Source: Flaccisagitta enflata (Eukaryota; Chaetognatha; Sagittoidea; Aphragmophora). Taken from it: 64,000 nt of DNA. Within the stretch, counting starts at the first letter, position 1; each line of letters opens with the position of its first letter. This document shows positions 1 through 12,608 of the stretch, piece by piece. The stretch covers positions 47,554,001 through 47,618,000 of the forward strand of contig OZ231127.1 of NCBI GenBank assembly GCA_965153355.1. The letters are read 5' to 3'. The notes beneath the pieces were generated by a model. The model was given only the letters and a program-made list of their open reading frames with translations. It was not told the DNA's origin and did no database searches. The position numbers were made by a program, and so were the translations under genes.

Positions 1-233
1 TTCCTTGTAGAATTACTGACCCGGTATCGTGATTCCCATTCCTAGTAGAATTACTGACCCGGTATCGTGATTCCCGTTCCCGGTAAAATTACTGACCCGG
101 TATCGTGATTCCCATTCCTAGTAGAATTACTGACCCAGAATTGTGATTCCCGTTCCTAGTAGAATTACTGACCCGGTATCGTGATCCCCGTTCCTAGTAG
201 AATTACTGACCCGGTATCGTGATTCCCGTTCCG
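1..233. repeat. 38-bp minisatellite, about six copies
   Basis: The phrase GAATTACTGACCCGGTATCG recurs at 10, 48, 86, 124, 162 and 200, an exact 38-bp period with a few substitutions. The array runs off the left edge and stops abruptly where the duplicated exon block begins at 234. No open frame across it looks coding. Confidence 0.95.
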
Positions 234-493
234 GTGGCGTCTCTTTTGTTTCTTGGTGGCGGATAAAAACTGGCGCGTCTCGAGGCCGACTTGACGCCGC
301 CGGCCGCAGCAGCCGAAGCATGGGATCGATCGGCGCCAGGCCGCGACGACGACGACGATGCCGCCGATGCTGCCGCCGATGATGAGCCTTTGTTTTTATT
401 CACTGGTATATTGTCGTCGGCTTGAGCCACGGCGAAATAGATCAACGTACACACCGTCGTTACAGTTATAATCGATGTCACCGTTAAGCTCAT
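234..493 (-). CDS. Putative secreted protein, N-terminal exon (copy 1)
   Basis: The frame opens with ATG at 491-493 and reads MSLTVTSIITVTTVCTLIYF followed by AVAQADD, a hydrophobic N-terminus that fits a signal peptide of about 24 residues (inference). Next come an Ala/Ser-rich low-complexity stretch, a basic segment and PPPRNKRDA, whose RNKR is a furin-type dibasic site. Both duplicated copies encode the same 87 residues. The three nucleotide differences (GCT/GCC for Ala, GTG/GTA for Val, TTA/TTG for Leu) are all synonymous third-position changes, although surrounding non-coding DNA has indels. That favours a real, selected coding exon. The frame ends at the duplication edge and no convincing splice donor is visible, so only the start of the protein can be supported. 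I do not recognise the family; a secreted or neuropeptide-like precursor is one possibility. Confidence 0.5.
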
Positions 494-1512
494 TGTTTTT
501 TTTTTGTTAGTGTTTATTATTGATCGGAGTTTTTGATGCGTTTTCCCCTTCGAAGCTTCGTCTCAGTAATTGTTTGACATAAAATTGAGTTTTTTGCACG
601 ATATGAACCAATAGAGTGTGAATGATGTTTCAAAAACGTAAAGAAGTTTTCGCCGGTGTTTCAGCGGCAAAAAAAAAAAAAATTTGATATGAAAGTCTTA
701 TAAGTTTTAGAGGAAAACTCTTTTGATATTTATTTAATGGCGGCGATGACGATTGCAAAGGCCAGAGAGAATGAGAGAGAGAAAAAAATAGATTTCTCAC
801 TTTTTTTCCTTGCAACCGACGTAGATTTTTTAAGTTTTTTGCGAAAAAAATGAAAAATTTTTTTTCTCGCGTATTTGGACGGATGATGCTTGATTAAAAG
901 GAAGAAATTTTAAAAAAAGTAGTGAGGGAAGCTCGGACGTAGATAATGTTTTTTTTTTCGTCTGTTTGTTAATGTTTCACAAAACCTTTGAATTTTTAAC
1001 TTGCGGTTAAAATGTATTTATGTGAGTTAATAAGTATTCAATTTGGATCAAGCTTTAAAAAGGAAGTAAAGTCAAAGAGAGAGAGAATGATATGTCTAGA
1101 GAGAGGGAAGTGGGAGAGAGAGAGAGATCAGTTCATTAGCTTTTTTCTTCTTGCTTTTCAGATGTGCGAAGTGTTCATCAGTGGAGAAAAAAGTGAGTGA
1201 ATGATTAGAGATTTACTGTCACGGTACTTTTTTTTTCTGGCTTCGACTCAAAGTTGAATAGAATTCGTAAATGTTCATGAAAATGCCCAATTTGAAACCT
1301 AACTGATGAGTTGAGTTATATTTGGATGGATTTTGAATTTGTGAAAAGAATTTTATACAACGAAATGCCGATGCGATTATTTTCAATGTGTCGAATTTGA
1401 ATTAATTTCTATTAAGTCAAAGACGCGGCAATATGGCTTTATTCGACGGCGGAACGCAATTTATAACTTCTGGAAGGACGAATAACAGTAAGTTTATGAT
1501 CGATATATATAG

Positions 1513-1513
<1 letters not shown>

Positions 1514-1591
<78 letters not shown>
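1514..1591. repeat. (AT)n microsatellite
   Basis: A nearly pure AT tract of about 75 bp. The equivalent place in duplication copy 2 (3811-3885) is (GA)n, so the simple repeat was replaced or expanded independently after duplication. Confidence 0.95.
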
Positions 1592-1788
1592 GAGATGAGC
1601 GTGTCATGCTGAATTTGGGGTAGGATGCTGAAAAATGATGCAGAGATTAAACAACGTGGACATTTAGACGTAGAGATCAAAACAGCAAGAGTACCTTTTG
1701 ATTACTTCGGATCCATCTATTGGCTAAGATCTTAAGGAAAATTGGATGGATTTTTAGTTATCTCTAATTCCTAAATACTGATGAGAGA

Positions 1789-1793
1789 GAGAG

Positions 1794-1824
<31 letters not shown>

Positions 1825-1828
1825 CACT

Positions 1829-1859
<31 letters not shown>

Positions 1860-1892
1860 AGAGAGAGAGCTGAGAGAGACTCCAGGTACATC

Positions 1893-1970
<78 letters not shown>
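1789..1970. repeat. Compound (GA)n/(AT)n/(CA)n microsatellite
   Basis: Short GA tracts, two AT tracts (about 1799-1830 and 1838-1858) and a 74-bp pure CA tract ending at 1969. The matching place in copy 2 (4088-4282) carries GA, GACA, GCAC and CA tracts. Confidence 0.95.
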
Positions 1971-2000
1971 AGGATAAAATTACTTTGTGGTAAGGTCAGG

Positions 2001-2089
2001 CGTGAGGTCAAGAAAAATCATAAAAAGTAGCGGACCATTCGACGACTGAACGACCCAGTACAAAGCGGGTTAGAGTCGCATCGCGACTA
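2001..2089 (+). mobile_element. HINE-A element, 3' fragment (copy 1)
   Basis: The fragment holds an AAAGTAG spacer, a decayed GACC tetranucleotide stretch, CAAAGCGGGTT, then the terminal hairpin AGTCGCATCGCGACT. The 5' GGCCGGATACACGG end is missing. The same fragment is better preserved in duplication copy 2 at 4286-4418, so it was present before the duplication. Confidence 0.7.
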
Positions 2090-2359
2090 AACACAATTGA
2101 GATAGCCATAAAATCCGAATCGAGGACGGAAGGTGAGTTGTACCCGAAATGAATGACCACAAGATGGAATCCTGCGAAAATGTACGAGAGAAAGGCGGCG
2201 AAAAAGAGCGAGGAGAATGAGGATGAAGAGAAAAACAATGAGGAGGTGAAGAGTGAGGAAAAAGTGAAAATGTGAAAAAGACGCGGGCGGAGGCAGGCGA
2301 GCGGGAAATGATTGACTTGACCACATTTAAAAATGAGACTTTGGAGGACAGAAAAGAAA

Positions 2360-2403
2360 ATAGAGAGGAGGAGAGAGAGAGAGAGAGGAGAGAGATATAT
2401 ATA

Positions 2404-2471
<68 letters not shown>
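2360..2471. repeat. (GA)n/(AT)n compound microsatellite
   Basis: A short GA tract followed by two AT tracts. It corresponds in position to the pure (GA)n at 4714-4796 in duplication copy 2. Confidence 0.9.
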
Positions 2472-2474
<3 letters not shown>

Positions 2475-2540
2475 AGAGCTGACAGACGGAGATATAGTTA
2501 TCAACAGATATACATGTAACTGAAAATCAGAAGTAATAAT

Positions 2541-2800
2541 GTGGCGTCTCTTTTGTTTCTTGGTGGCGGATAAAAACTGGCGCGTCTCGAGGCCGACTTG
2601 ACGCCGCCGGCCGCAGCAGCCGAGGCATGGGATCGATCGGCGCCAGGCCGCGACGACGACGACGATGCCGCCGATGCTGCCGCCGATGATGAGCCTTTGT
2701 TTTTATTTACTGGTATATTGTCGTCGGCTTGAGCCACGGCGAAATAGATCAACGTACACACCGTCGTTACAGTTATAATCGATGTCACCGTCAAGCTCAT
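2541..2800 (-). CDS. Putative secreted protein, N-terminal exon (copy 2)
   Basis: The ATG is at 2798-2800 and the 87-residue product is identical to that of the exon at 234-493: hydrophobic leader, AQADD, Ser/Ala-rich middle, basic segment, PPPRNKRDA. Only synonymous differences separate the two. Past the duplication edge the frame runs into unrelated sequence, so this copy has probably lost its original downstream exons, or the exon ends inside the shared segment at a splice site I cannot pick out. Upstream, both copies share about 200 bp of AT-rich sequence that would hold the 5' untranslated region and promoter. Confidence 0.5.
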
Positions 2801-3806
2801 TGTTTTTTTTTGTTAGTGTTTATTATTGAGCGGAGTTTTTGATGCGTTTTCCCCTTCGAAGCTTCGTCTCAGTAATTGTTTGACATATAATTGAGTTTTT
2901 TGCACGATATGAACCAACAGAGTGTGAATGATGTTTCAAAAAAGTAAAGAAGTTTTCGCCGGTGTTTCAGCGGCAAAAAAAAATTTGATACGAAAGTCTT
3001 ATAAGTTTTAGAGGAAAACTCTTTTAATATTTATTTAATGGCGGCGATGACGATTGCAAAGGCCAGAGAGAATGAGAAAGAGAAAAAAAAAAGATTTCTC
3101 ACTTTTTTTTCCTTGCAACCGACGTAGATTTTTTAAGTTTTTCGCGGAAAAAATGAAAGTTTTTTTTTCTCGCGTATTTGGACGGATGATGCTTGATTAA
3201 AAGGAAGAAATTTTTAAAAAAGTAGTGAGGGAAGCTCGGACGTAGATAATATTTTTTTTCTCGTCTGTTTGTTAATGTTTCACAAAACCTTCGAATTTTT
3301 AACTTGCGGTTAAAATGTATTTATGTGAGTTAATAAGTATTCAATTTGGATCAAGCTTTAAAAAAGAAGTAAAGTCAAAGAGAGAGAGAGAATGATATGT
3401 CTAGAGAGAGGGAAGTGGGAGAGAGAGAGAGAGAGAGATCAGTTCATTAGCTTTTTTCCTCTTGTTTTTCAGATGTGCGAAGTGTTCATCAGTGGAGAAA
3501 AAAGTGAGTGAATGATTAGAAATTTACTGTCACGGTACTTTTTCTCTGGCTCAGAGGTGAATAGAATTCGTAAATGTTCATGAAAATGCCCAATTTGAAA
3601 CCTAACTGATGAGTTGAGTTATATATGGATGGATTTTGAATTTGTGAAAAGAGTTTTATACAACGAAATGCCGATGCGATTATTTTCAATGTGTCGAATT
3701 TGAATTAATTTCTATTAAGTCAAAGACGCGGCAATATGGCTTTATTCGACGGCGGAACGCAATTTATAACTTCTGGAAGGAAGAAGAAGAAAAAAGTCGC
3801 GAGATC

Positions 3807-3810
<4 letters not shown>

Positions 3811-3885
<75 letters not shown>
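3811..3885. repeat. (GA)n microsatellite
   Basis: A pure GA tract of about 75 bp at the position of the (AT)n in copy 1. Confidence 0.95.
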
Positions 3886-3888
<3 letters not shown>

Positions 3889-4083
3889 GCGTGTCGCGTT
3901 GAATTTGGGGGTAGGGGGATGTTGAAAATGAGGTGGAGATCGGGAACAACGTTGGACATTTAGACGTAGAGATCAAAACAAAGTATGAAAAATTCTTTGA
4001 ATACTTCGATCCATCTATTGGCTATGATCTTATGAAAATTGGATGGATTTTTTAAGAAGTTATCTCCCTAATTCCTAAATACC

Positions 4084-4282
<199 letters not shown>

Positions 4283-4285
4283 ATA

Positions 4286-4418
4286 AATAAAATTACTTTG
4301 TGGTGTAAGGTCAGTGAGGTCAAAGAAATAAAGTCATAAAAAAGTAAAGTGAGACCGACCGACCGACCGAACGACCCACAAAGCGGGTTGTAGAGTCGCG
4401 TGCACGCGACTGAAAACA
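4286..4418 (+). mobile_element. HINE-A element, 3' part (copy 2)
   Basis: AAAAAGTAAAGTGAGACC leads into (CCGA)n, then CAAAGCGGGTTGTAGAG and the perfect hairpin GTCGCGTGCACGCGAC near 4397-4412. The 5' half is missing. The order matches complete copies such as 45634-45823. Confidence 0.75.
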
Positions 4419-4710
4419 AATCTTGAGACAGTTGGCAAAATCCGACGGAAGGTGAGCTCGTTCCGGAAAGGAATGACCACAAGATGGAACTCTGGCGAAA
4501 ATGTACGAGTAGAAAGAAGTGGGCGAATAAAGCTGAGGAGAAATGAGGAGGAAGAAGAGCAAATGAGGAGGAAGAGGAGGGAAGAGGGGGAGGGAAAAAG
4601 GAAATGTGAAAAAGACGCGGGCGGAGGGGGAAAAAAGGAGCGGGAAATGACTGACTTGACCAAGACGAAAGTCGAAAAAACTCCTGAGACTTTGAACACA
4701 GGAAAAGAAA

Positions 4711-4713
<3 letters not shown>

Positions 4714-4796
<83 letters not shown>
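4714..4796. repeat. (GA)n microsatellite
   Basis: A pure GA tract of about 83 bp near the right end of duplication copy 2. Confidence 0.95.
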
Positions 4797-4800
<4 letters not shown>

Positions 4801-4961
4801 TGTACGGACAGACGGAGATAAGAAGTCACCAGAGTGATTAGATTCATAGAAAGGAAGGCTCTGAAACTGAGTAAGGCGCTAAACCTCTAGGATTGCTGCA
4901 GTACGTTTGCCCCTTTACTTCTCAGTCTCTCTGACTCTGTTGAAAATCCTCTGTCTCCTCC

Positions 4962-5165
4962 TTTTTGGGCAGCGGCTCCGAAGGGGGCGAAGTCCTGTAG
5001 AACACATCATTCCGTTTGTCATTCTGGATGGAAGATGAAAGTCCCCCTGTGTTCTTCAGGACTTCGTCCCCTTTGGGGCCGCTGCTCTGCTTCCTCTCAC
5101 TCCAATTCACTGTCATGCAAAGCAGAGCAAAGGGTACCGCTGACCACATATCGCCCTTGGACGAC
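4962..5165 (+). mobile_element. HINE-B element (B1), short copy
   Basis: It starts TTTTTGGGCAGCGGCTCCGA and GTCCTGTAGAACAC, and is matched in reverse by GTGTTCTTCAGGACTTCGTC and GGGGCCGCTGCTCTGC. After a short spacer it ends GCAGAGCAAAGGGTACCGCT, then GACCACATATCGCCCTTGG. This is the most compact family-B copy: the core between the inverted ends is only about 40 bp, with no tandem-repeat cargo. Confidence 0.75.
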
Positions 5166-5762
5166 CTATTCTTATACTCCCTTCACCCAATTCCCCATTC
5201 TCCGAAATGTATATGGCATGGTAAAACCATGACCTCGTGATCCGGGAAAAAGCTAACATCTAGAAAAACAAGCCCATCAGAGCAACAGTCGCGTCTCTAA
5301 CGCACATGATTACATCATCATATTATTACATAATCACATGATTGCAGTACATGATTTGGAAAAAAGTCGAAGAAACGAAGTTCCTTCGGCTTTTTGAGAC
5401 TTGAATTGCAGAGCTTTTAGGATTTCCCTTTTTCTCATGGGGCGTTTGTGGAAGTTGATCTGTCTTTCGGGCCAAATGGAACTAGTAGTTCAACTATGCA
5501 TGAAATTAACATTTAAGAAAGAGCTAATTCTCCTCTTTCAGATGACGACAAGCAGAATTATGTGCGATCGATAATTTTGGAGCTTTGATTTTTTAAACCC
5601 TTTTCTTATTTTTTTGCATTTTTCCCTTTTTTTCCCAAAGATTCATATTTTTTATTGATCCTAATTTCTGGCCCTATGTAACATGGAAAAAGAGTCGATA
5701 ACTTTCAAATCACTCATGTTTTACCCTGCTTGCTCATGATCTCTCTCATTCCCTCTCGCTCG

Positions 5763-5768
<6 letters not shown>
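5166..5768. other. No gene seen
   Basis: AT-leaning single-copy-looking sequence with no coding-like frame and no clear repeat. A short direct repeat of ACATGATT-type words lies near 5305-5355. Confidence 0.6.
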
Positions 5769-5801
<33 letters not shown>

Positions 5802-5818
5802 CCTCTTTCTCTTTCTTT

Positions 5819-5868
<50 letters not shown>

Positions 5869-5872
5869 GAAC
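5769..5872. repeat. Interrupted (CT)n microsatellite
   Basis: CT dinucleotides broken by TTT and CCC interruptions, suggesting an older, decaying tract compared with the pure GA runs nearby. Confidence 0.9.
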
Positions 5873-5874
5873 TG

Positions 5875-5928
5875 ACGGAATGACCAACAGACCAACATAT
5901 AGAGTCGCGTGCACGCGACTAAAAAAAT
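5875..5928 (+). mobile_element. HINE-A element, terminal fragment
   Basis: A short GACC-type stretch, then ATATAGAGTCGCGTGCACGC and GACTAAAAA. Only the hairpin end survives, directly next to a CT microsatellite. Confidence 0.65.
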
Positions 5929-6137
5929 CCCCGGATCATATGCCAAAGCTCCGAATGGGAGTGGTTGGGATTTTGAAGAGAAAAGAAATATAAAACCTTG
6001 GTAATGATGAACGTTTTCATGCATGTCTGAGTGAGATGGGAGGATTGAGAAAAGAGGAAGTGACTACCGCGTGTTGATTTAAGGAAATGAGTCAAATGAC
6101 GCGAAGCGCTCTACCTGTTGACAACAGACTTTTGATT

Positions 6138-6336
<199 letters not shown>

Positions 6337-6584
6337 GGGGGTAGAACACGGAGGAAAAGGTAGGCGGAGCACAAAAAAAGAACGGATTTGGGTAAAAACC
6401 ACAAACTCTTTTTTCTAGTCTTTTTTTTTTGCTAGTCTTTTGTTTCTTTATAGAAATGGATATTTCGCTTTCACCAAAGTTTGTTTACGGTTGTAGGAGT
6501 TGCTTCCGTCTAGCGGCAGGGAAGTGATTCGCCCCACAATCAGCACCTCAGCAGGTGGAATTTCCGAAATGAGGAAAAGGAGAA

Positions 6585-6693
6585 AACAAGGCCAAGTAGG
6601 CCAATAAGGTGCGACGTGTAGATCGTCGAATGAATGCGTTACCCGACCAACCAACCAACCGACCAACCAACGGACTTTGTCGCACCTAAAAAG
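6585..6693 (+). mobile_element. HINE-C element (C1)
   Basis: AACAAGGCCAAGTAGGCC is followed by AGGTGCGACGTGTAGATCGT, a (GACC/AACC)n tract, then GGACTTTGTCGCACCTAAAA. The 5' word AGGTGCGAC is the exact reverse complement of GTCGCACCT at the 3' end. Related copies at 23474 and 61649 use a GCGCC stem instead, and both their ends change together. Confidence 0.7.
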
Positions 6694-7490
6694 AATGTCG
6701 CTAACTACCAAGTCTTTTTTTTAACTTTCTCTGTTTGTCGAACAAACTTTTCATTAACGAGCGAAACAAGAAAAGAGAAAAAAAAATGTCCGTGAGAGAG
6801 TCTCTTTTCCTCATTTCTCTGTTTGATTGTCCACGGGAGTGTAATCATTATAAAAGGAAAAAAGAGAGAAAAAAAGATCGATATCCACCAGGAGGTAAGT
6901 TGCTCAATTCATGCTGACTTTGCTGCATGCTGTACCATTCATATTTTCCCATTCCTTTGCTCGCGTTTCGGGTGTGCCCTCAATCTAGTGGTTGTCAGGT
7001 TGGTTTGTTGGCTACATTGTCATTTAATCCATTTTGTCCGTTGGTGTGACCATTTGTCTGTCCCTCCAACTATCCGTCGTTCTTTCTGTCCTTTGTTTAG
7101 AGATCTATGTTCGTCCATCCGTCCATTTTGTGTGCGCCGTGATCTTAGCTACTTTGAGACTACACAAAAGGTATGCATCCCTAATAATAATGTCAATCTC
7201 CATACATTCAGCGTGAATGAGACCTAAGAGAGAGAAAGAGAGAGATATATGACGCACTGAAATTAAAGAAAGAGGAATTTACCCAGATGACAAAGTTACC
7301 ATTCACTTTACTATTTTTGCTCAGGTCAATGCTTGTGTTTTATTTTTTGTACTTAAATGTGTAAACTTACATGAGAAAACCGATCAGTCATTGTCAAATG
7401 ACAAACATGCTAAGAGATTAATGTAAATTTGATTCTGATGAGACTAAAAAGTGAAAAAAAATAGCAACGATCATTTCAGTAACTGATTAC
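6694..7490. other. No gene seen
   Basis: AT-rich with scattered GTCC words near 7040-7130 that may be a decayed HINE tetranucleotide tract. A 134-codon plus-strand frame (6823-7227) spans it but shows no domain, signal or conservation and is judged spurious. Confidence 0.55.
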
Positions 7491-7628
7491 TGAAAATTTT
7501 AAATTTGCATAAAAAATCTAAATATCATTAAAATAAGAACATAGCGCCCTCAGTTTGGGTTTTAGGAATCGCGCTATGTTCTTGTTTTGTTGATATTTTG
7601 ATTTTATATGCAAATTTAAAATTTTCAA
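7491..7628. repeat. Palindromic hairpin module (P1)
   Basis: The outer arms TGAAAATTTTAAATTTGCAT and ATGCAAATTTAAAATTTTCA are perfect reverse complements. The inner arms AAGAACATAGCGC and GCGCTATGTTCTT enclose a short loop at 7550-7572. The architecture recurs at 11390, 24583 and 35550 with related core words. Confidence 0.85.
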
Positions 7629-7883
7629 TGAGCCATGGTATATTGACAAAATTAGTTTTCTATTGTATTTCGCATATTTTTTTAGCTGTAAAATAAAGGA
7701 TTGGGGTTTATAACTGGCATATACAAGTCAATTCATGCAAAATGTGGCTGTTGACAGTTTAACTGAAAACATAAAAACAAAAATTATCATTAAAGTTCAT
7801 CTTATAAATTGCATAACTTATCTAGCTCGGGTAGCAAATTCTATGGTAATTTTCAGTGCGTCTTAGCGTTTTGGGTTAGACTC

Positions 7884-8005
<122 letters not shown>

Positions 8006-8233
8006 CAAAAACAGACACAGACAGACATCAGAGAGGAAAAAGACAATGAAAGGAGGGGGGGGGGGTACCAGTCAGAGAGGGGTTGTTGATTTAATGTTTG
8101 ACATCTCATATCAGCAGGTTGGCAGCACTCAGAACGACAGCAGACTTGTCATAATAGCGATCGGTTAAATTTGCGCGCGGATGGGCATGCATGCTTTCAA
8201 TCTTGGTGCCACATTATACAAATAGATCTTTTT

Positions 8234-8236
<3 letters not shown>

Positions 8237-8280
<44 letters not shown>

Positions 8281-8395
8281 TTACGACTTTTTTTCATACG
8301 GCAAAAGCCGTGGTGACAATCGAACGGGAAGGTCGAACGGTCAGCCCGACGTACTAATGTGTAGAGGCGCGTGCATGCTCCTGAAATAAAAAGAC
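8237..8395 (+). repeat. (CT)n tract and decayed HINE-A tail
   Basis: A 39-bp CT tract (8237-8276) precedes a degenerate element tail: GGTCGAACGGTCAGCCCGAC and AGAGGCGCGTGCATGCTCCT resemble the tetranucleotide tract and hairpin of HINE-A. The assignment of the tail is tentative. Confidence 0.5.
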
Positions 8396-8677
8396 AGTAT
8401 TTAGCTTTTAAGAGGATTCGCGATTTGACTTCTCCGACGAAAATTGTCATTCAAATTAACTTATGCGGAAGCAGAAATGATCAAATGTTTTTTGGACAAT
8501 AATGAGAATGAGAAAGATCCTTGTTCAGTGAAGAACAGTGGGAATCATGAAACAAAGAAAGGAAAGGGAAAAAGTATTCTTTGCCCAAAAAGGATACACT
8601 GACAAAACTACATTTTACCAAGATTTATAATCCTCGTGAGAATGAGTGCCCGCAAATCCGCATATCATCACACTTTT

Positions 8678-8814
<137 letters not shown>

Positions 8815-8849
8815 GGGAGCGTAACACGTAAAACTAGTGACGCAATATC

Positions 8850-9033
8850 GTTGCGGACGGGTGGGCAGGGGCATACAACCCCCATCAATACCCTCCACCA
8901 CCCCATTTTCACTCACACACACTTTTTGACTCGATTATCACGAACCAACGAATCACGAACCAACGAACAGACCGACGGACGGACCGACAGACGGACAAAG
9001 CCTTTTATAGAGTTGCGTGTCCGCAACTCAAAA
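8850..9033 (+). mobile_element. HINE-A2 element (GTTGC-stem subtype)
   Basis: It starts at GTTGCGGACGGGTGGGCAGG and runs through CCCCCATC-type sequence, ACTTTTTGACTCGATTATCA and a GACGGACC tract. It ends at GGACAAAGCCTTTTATAGAG and the hairpin GTTGCGTGTCCGCAAC at 9012-9027. The usual GGCCGGATACACGG start is absent. Both the 5' word and the 3' stem read GTTGC, whereas most copies read GTCGC at both places. Confidence 0.75.
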
Positions 9034-9677
<644 letters not shown>

Positions 9678-10039
9678 ACTAAGAAGCAAAGAAGCAAATA
9701 CAGCAGTTCTGACAATACAGTGCGATGCATAAAAAAAGATACGAGCCAAAGTTCATGGCTTAATGATTTAAAACTATTTCTTCTTGAAAGCATTTGAAAA
9801 TAAAGACATTGCTACAAATCCTAAAGAGTTTGATCAATTTGTTCCAATTTTGTGATAAAGCAAAAATTAGGTATCAAAACCAGCAATGAAATTATTGACT
9901 TTTTTTAAATATTTGCACGAAAGAATTGAGCTACAAATGCCAGATACGACTCAAATGGAAGATATTTTGCAGGGTTTTTCAAATGTCATGGATTTTCATC
10001 AGTTCAAACTTAATTCAAAGAATTTAGATATGATTAAAG

Positions 10040-10245
10040 ATGATGGATGGACGGATGGACGGATGGATGGGTGGACGGACGGATGGATGGATGGACAGAG
10101 GGGTGGATGACGGACGGACAGACAGACAGACAGACAGACCGACAGACAGATGGACAGACGGACGGACAGATGGATGGACAAATGGACGGACAAACAGACA
10201 GACAAAATCTCTTACAGATTTGCTTGTCTGTAAGACACGCTCAGC
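10040..10245 (+). mobile_element. GGAT/GACA tetranucleotide tract with decayed HINE tail
   Basis: Interleaved GGAT, GGAC and GACA units about 160 bp long are followed by CTCTTACAGATTTGCTTGTC and TGTAAGACACGC. The order of tetranucleotide tract, then a CTTATAGAG-like word, then an imperfect stem mirrors the 3' end of HINE-A2. No 5' end was found. Confidence 0.6.
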
Positions 10246-11389
10246 GCGATCATGGGTAGGTAAGGATCTTGTTGTTTTACTTCATAGAGTTAAAAGTGAA
10301 ATGCGTTCTGAAAAAAACTCGCCCCCGAAAGTGTCTAGACTCACGACAGGCGTAAATCACCACCGATCCAGGCTTCCTTGGGTTTGTTCGACGGAGATTC
10401 GTTTTCTCTCGCGACTTTTGCTAACAAGAATTGTCGTTTGTTTGTTTGTAGTAGATAATAAGTACAAATATAAAAACGATTTATGACTGACAAACACAAC
10501 TTTACGTTCAGAGTTAGAGTCCAGGGACTGAAAGGTCAACTTCAGAGGCACTCATCAAAATCTTATTTAGGCAAGAGCATTTCATGTGTATAATGGTCAA
10601 AAAGTATATCTATTCATGTAAACCTTCGGATTAAGAGGATATTTCACTTTTCTTACTCGATCTACTTCTTCATGAGGATGAGTACTTAATGTAGAGCGGT
10701 TTTTTAAGTGGCGTTTTCTGCGTCACTCTACGTGTCTCACTCAGCTGTAACAAGTTACACACATGTATAAAAACAAACCAAAGACGATCTTTTTTCCAAA
10801 GCAGATTGCATTTCACTTACAGGTGCATGCGGTCAGAGTCGAATGAAGCAGCGCTCTTCAATCAGACAATCTCCAAAAATTAGTTTTGCTATGATTTTCT
10901 ATGTTTTTGTGACAAAGATGGCGCGCAGTGATACATGTGTAGTGTAACTTTGACTCTGAAAAAAACGAGTGGGGGCGAGTTTTAGAAAATAAGCGTACAA
11001 TTCATCGACCTTTTTTTTCACTTTTTTTTTTAAATGAAATTGAACTTAACATGAGAACGACATAAGCTGAAGAGTGCTGGCCCCACTAGTGTTTTTCGCG
11101 ACTTCAACTTGCATAGGTGGGAAAAAAATCCAAGTTAAGATGCGTAAGGAAGTAACTCGTACTTCTTTCTCTATCATGGGATATTTTTGCCAGTTATATT
11201 TCAGCACTACTTATGGGATTTTCCTTTTCAGTATTGCCTTGCTCTGCTGATAATGTGCAGCAATCACATCAATGTACTCTTTCAGTCCATATTTGTGGCA
11301 GAGATACATTTTATGAAAAACATACTGGGAAAAAGAAAGGGAATAGGAAATCAATTTACTGAAAAATGAGTGATAAAAATTGTCATGAG
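10246..11389. other. No gene seen
   Basis: Moderately AT-rich unique-looking sequence, with no coding frame of note and no repeat that I could define. Confidence 0.55.
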
Positions 11390-12437
11390 GTGCCGCGAAA
11401 AATTCTTAATCTGCTTCCATATGAAACATTTTGCATTTCCAACAACATGGCTCTCTTCTTATGTGTTTTTGGACGAGAGCCATGTTTTTAGTTTTTTGAA
11501 TACCGTATTTGCTCCGTTTAACGCCCCCCCTCCATTTAACGCCCCACCCAATTTTTCCAATAAGTTTTTGTCATTTTATAAAGAATTTATTATACTATCT
11601 AGAGCATAAGTATATCAACAAAATAAGAATTAGTTCATTGGTCATAAGAAGGATTATAAAAAAAATCTATAGAATAAACTATATTCTTGTTATTATCCTT
11701 TGAGCTTCAACTACTACCTCTATATGGCTTTTCTATACAATTTAAGACAGATATTTAGTTCAAATGTGTGATAACTTCCTATGTCTTCAATATGTTTTTG
11801 ACCATTCCTTTCTCACTACCATATTCTCCATTTTGAGTTTTTTGCTCTCACAATAACTCAGTGGGGTTAAAATAAGCCAAGAATGTTGCATCTAGGACAA
11901 AAAGTCAGATGAAGAAACCTCTTATCTATCTAAAATAGAACTGTTTTACAACACTGAGAAATCAAATCTTATTTTGCTTCTCATTTCTAAACGTCTTAAG
12001 CTAGATGAATGCGGTTTGCGGCATTGCGTCAGAAATTTGAAGTAGTTTCAGAATCTCACTGATTTTTATATAGACTTCTCATTATTAGTAGAGTTATTGC
12101 TGTAAATGCCTGTTGATATACTTATGCTCTAGATAGTAGATCAATGAAGAAAAACTGATGAAATATATTGATAACAGTCTTTTTCTTTAAACATCATAGG
12201 GGAGGGACAAAATTTTGGATACAGTATATGAACTGAAGTATGTTTTACTAAGAAATAAAAGGTTATTGAAGAATAAATTGAAAAACCAAATATTATTGAT
12301 TGTAAAAGGGGGCGCTAATTGGAGCGCAAACTGACAATGATGAATTTCAATTTGAAAAGCGCCCGGAGCGCTAATTGGAGCAAATACGGTAAGTCATTTT
12401 CTATGCAAATTAAGAATTTTTCGTGAGGCTTGTCCAG
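11390..12437. repeat. Palindromic hairpin module (P2), split by a MITE
   Basis: The left outer arm CGCGAAAAATTCTTAATCTG matches in reverse CAAATTAAGAATTTTTCGTG near 12407-12431. The core ACATGGCTCTC (about 11448) and GAGAGCCATGT (about 11476) form a hairpin. The right arm is displaced about 890 bp by the pogo-like element at 11503-12389. Removing that element restores a module of about 160 bp like P1, P3 and P4. Confidence 0.7.
11503..12389. mobile_element. pogo/mariner-like TIR element, non-autonomous
   Basis: The ends CCGTATTTGCTCCGTTTAAC and the reverse of TAATTGGAGCAAATACGG form TIRs. TA dinucleotides flank both sides (11501-11502 and 12390-12391), as in Tc1/mariner/pogo elements. CCGTATTT followed by CGCCCC-rich subterminal sequence resembles widely distributed pogo-type MITEs (family knowledge). 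The 887-bp interior is AT-rich with no transposase frame. Confidence 0.75.
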
Positions 12438-12608
12438 TTATAAAAAGAATTTCCTCAAGAAAAAGTGGTATTTTTACCCACATATCGATATTGTTTACAC
12501 TATAAACGTCATCCCTATGATATTTCCATGCAAATTCTCAACCAAACTACACATCCACATGTTCTGGGTGGCTCAATAAAGGCGTCTGATCGATTTATCC
12601 ACATAGTG

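Larger units (their letters stand above)
234..2497. repeat. Tandem segmental duplication, copy 1
   Basis: This block aligns in the same orientation with 2541-4826. Shared landmarks in order are the GTGGCGTCTC boundary, the secreted-protein exon, an AT-rich leader, a GA-rich stretch near 1080-1130, the GGCAATATGGC motif near 1427, a variable microsatellite, the GACATTTAGACGTAGAG motif, a second microsatellite and a HINE-A tail. Unique sequence is about 95 percent alike by eye, but the microsatellites differ in motif: (AT)n here where copy 2 has (GA)n. Only about 43 bp separate the copies. Confidence 0.9.
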
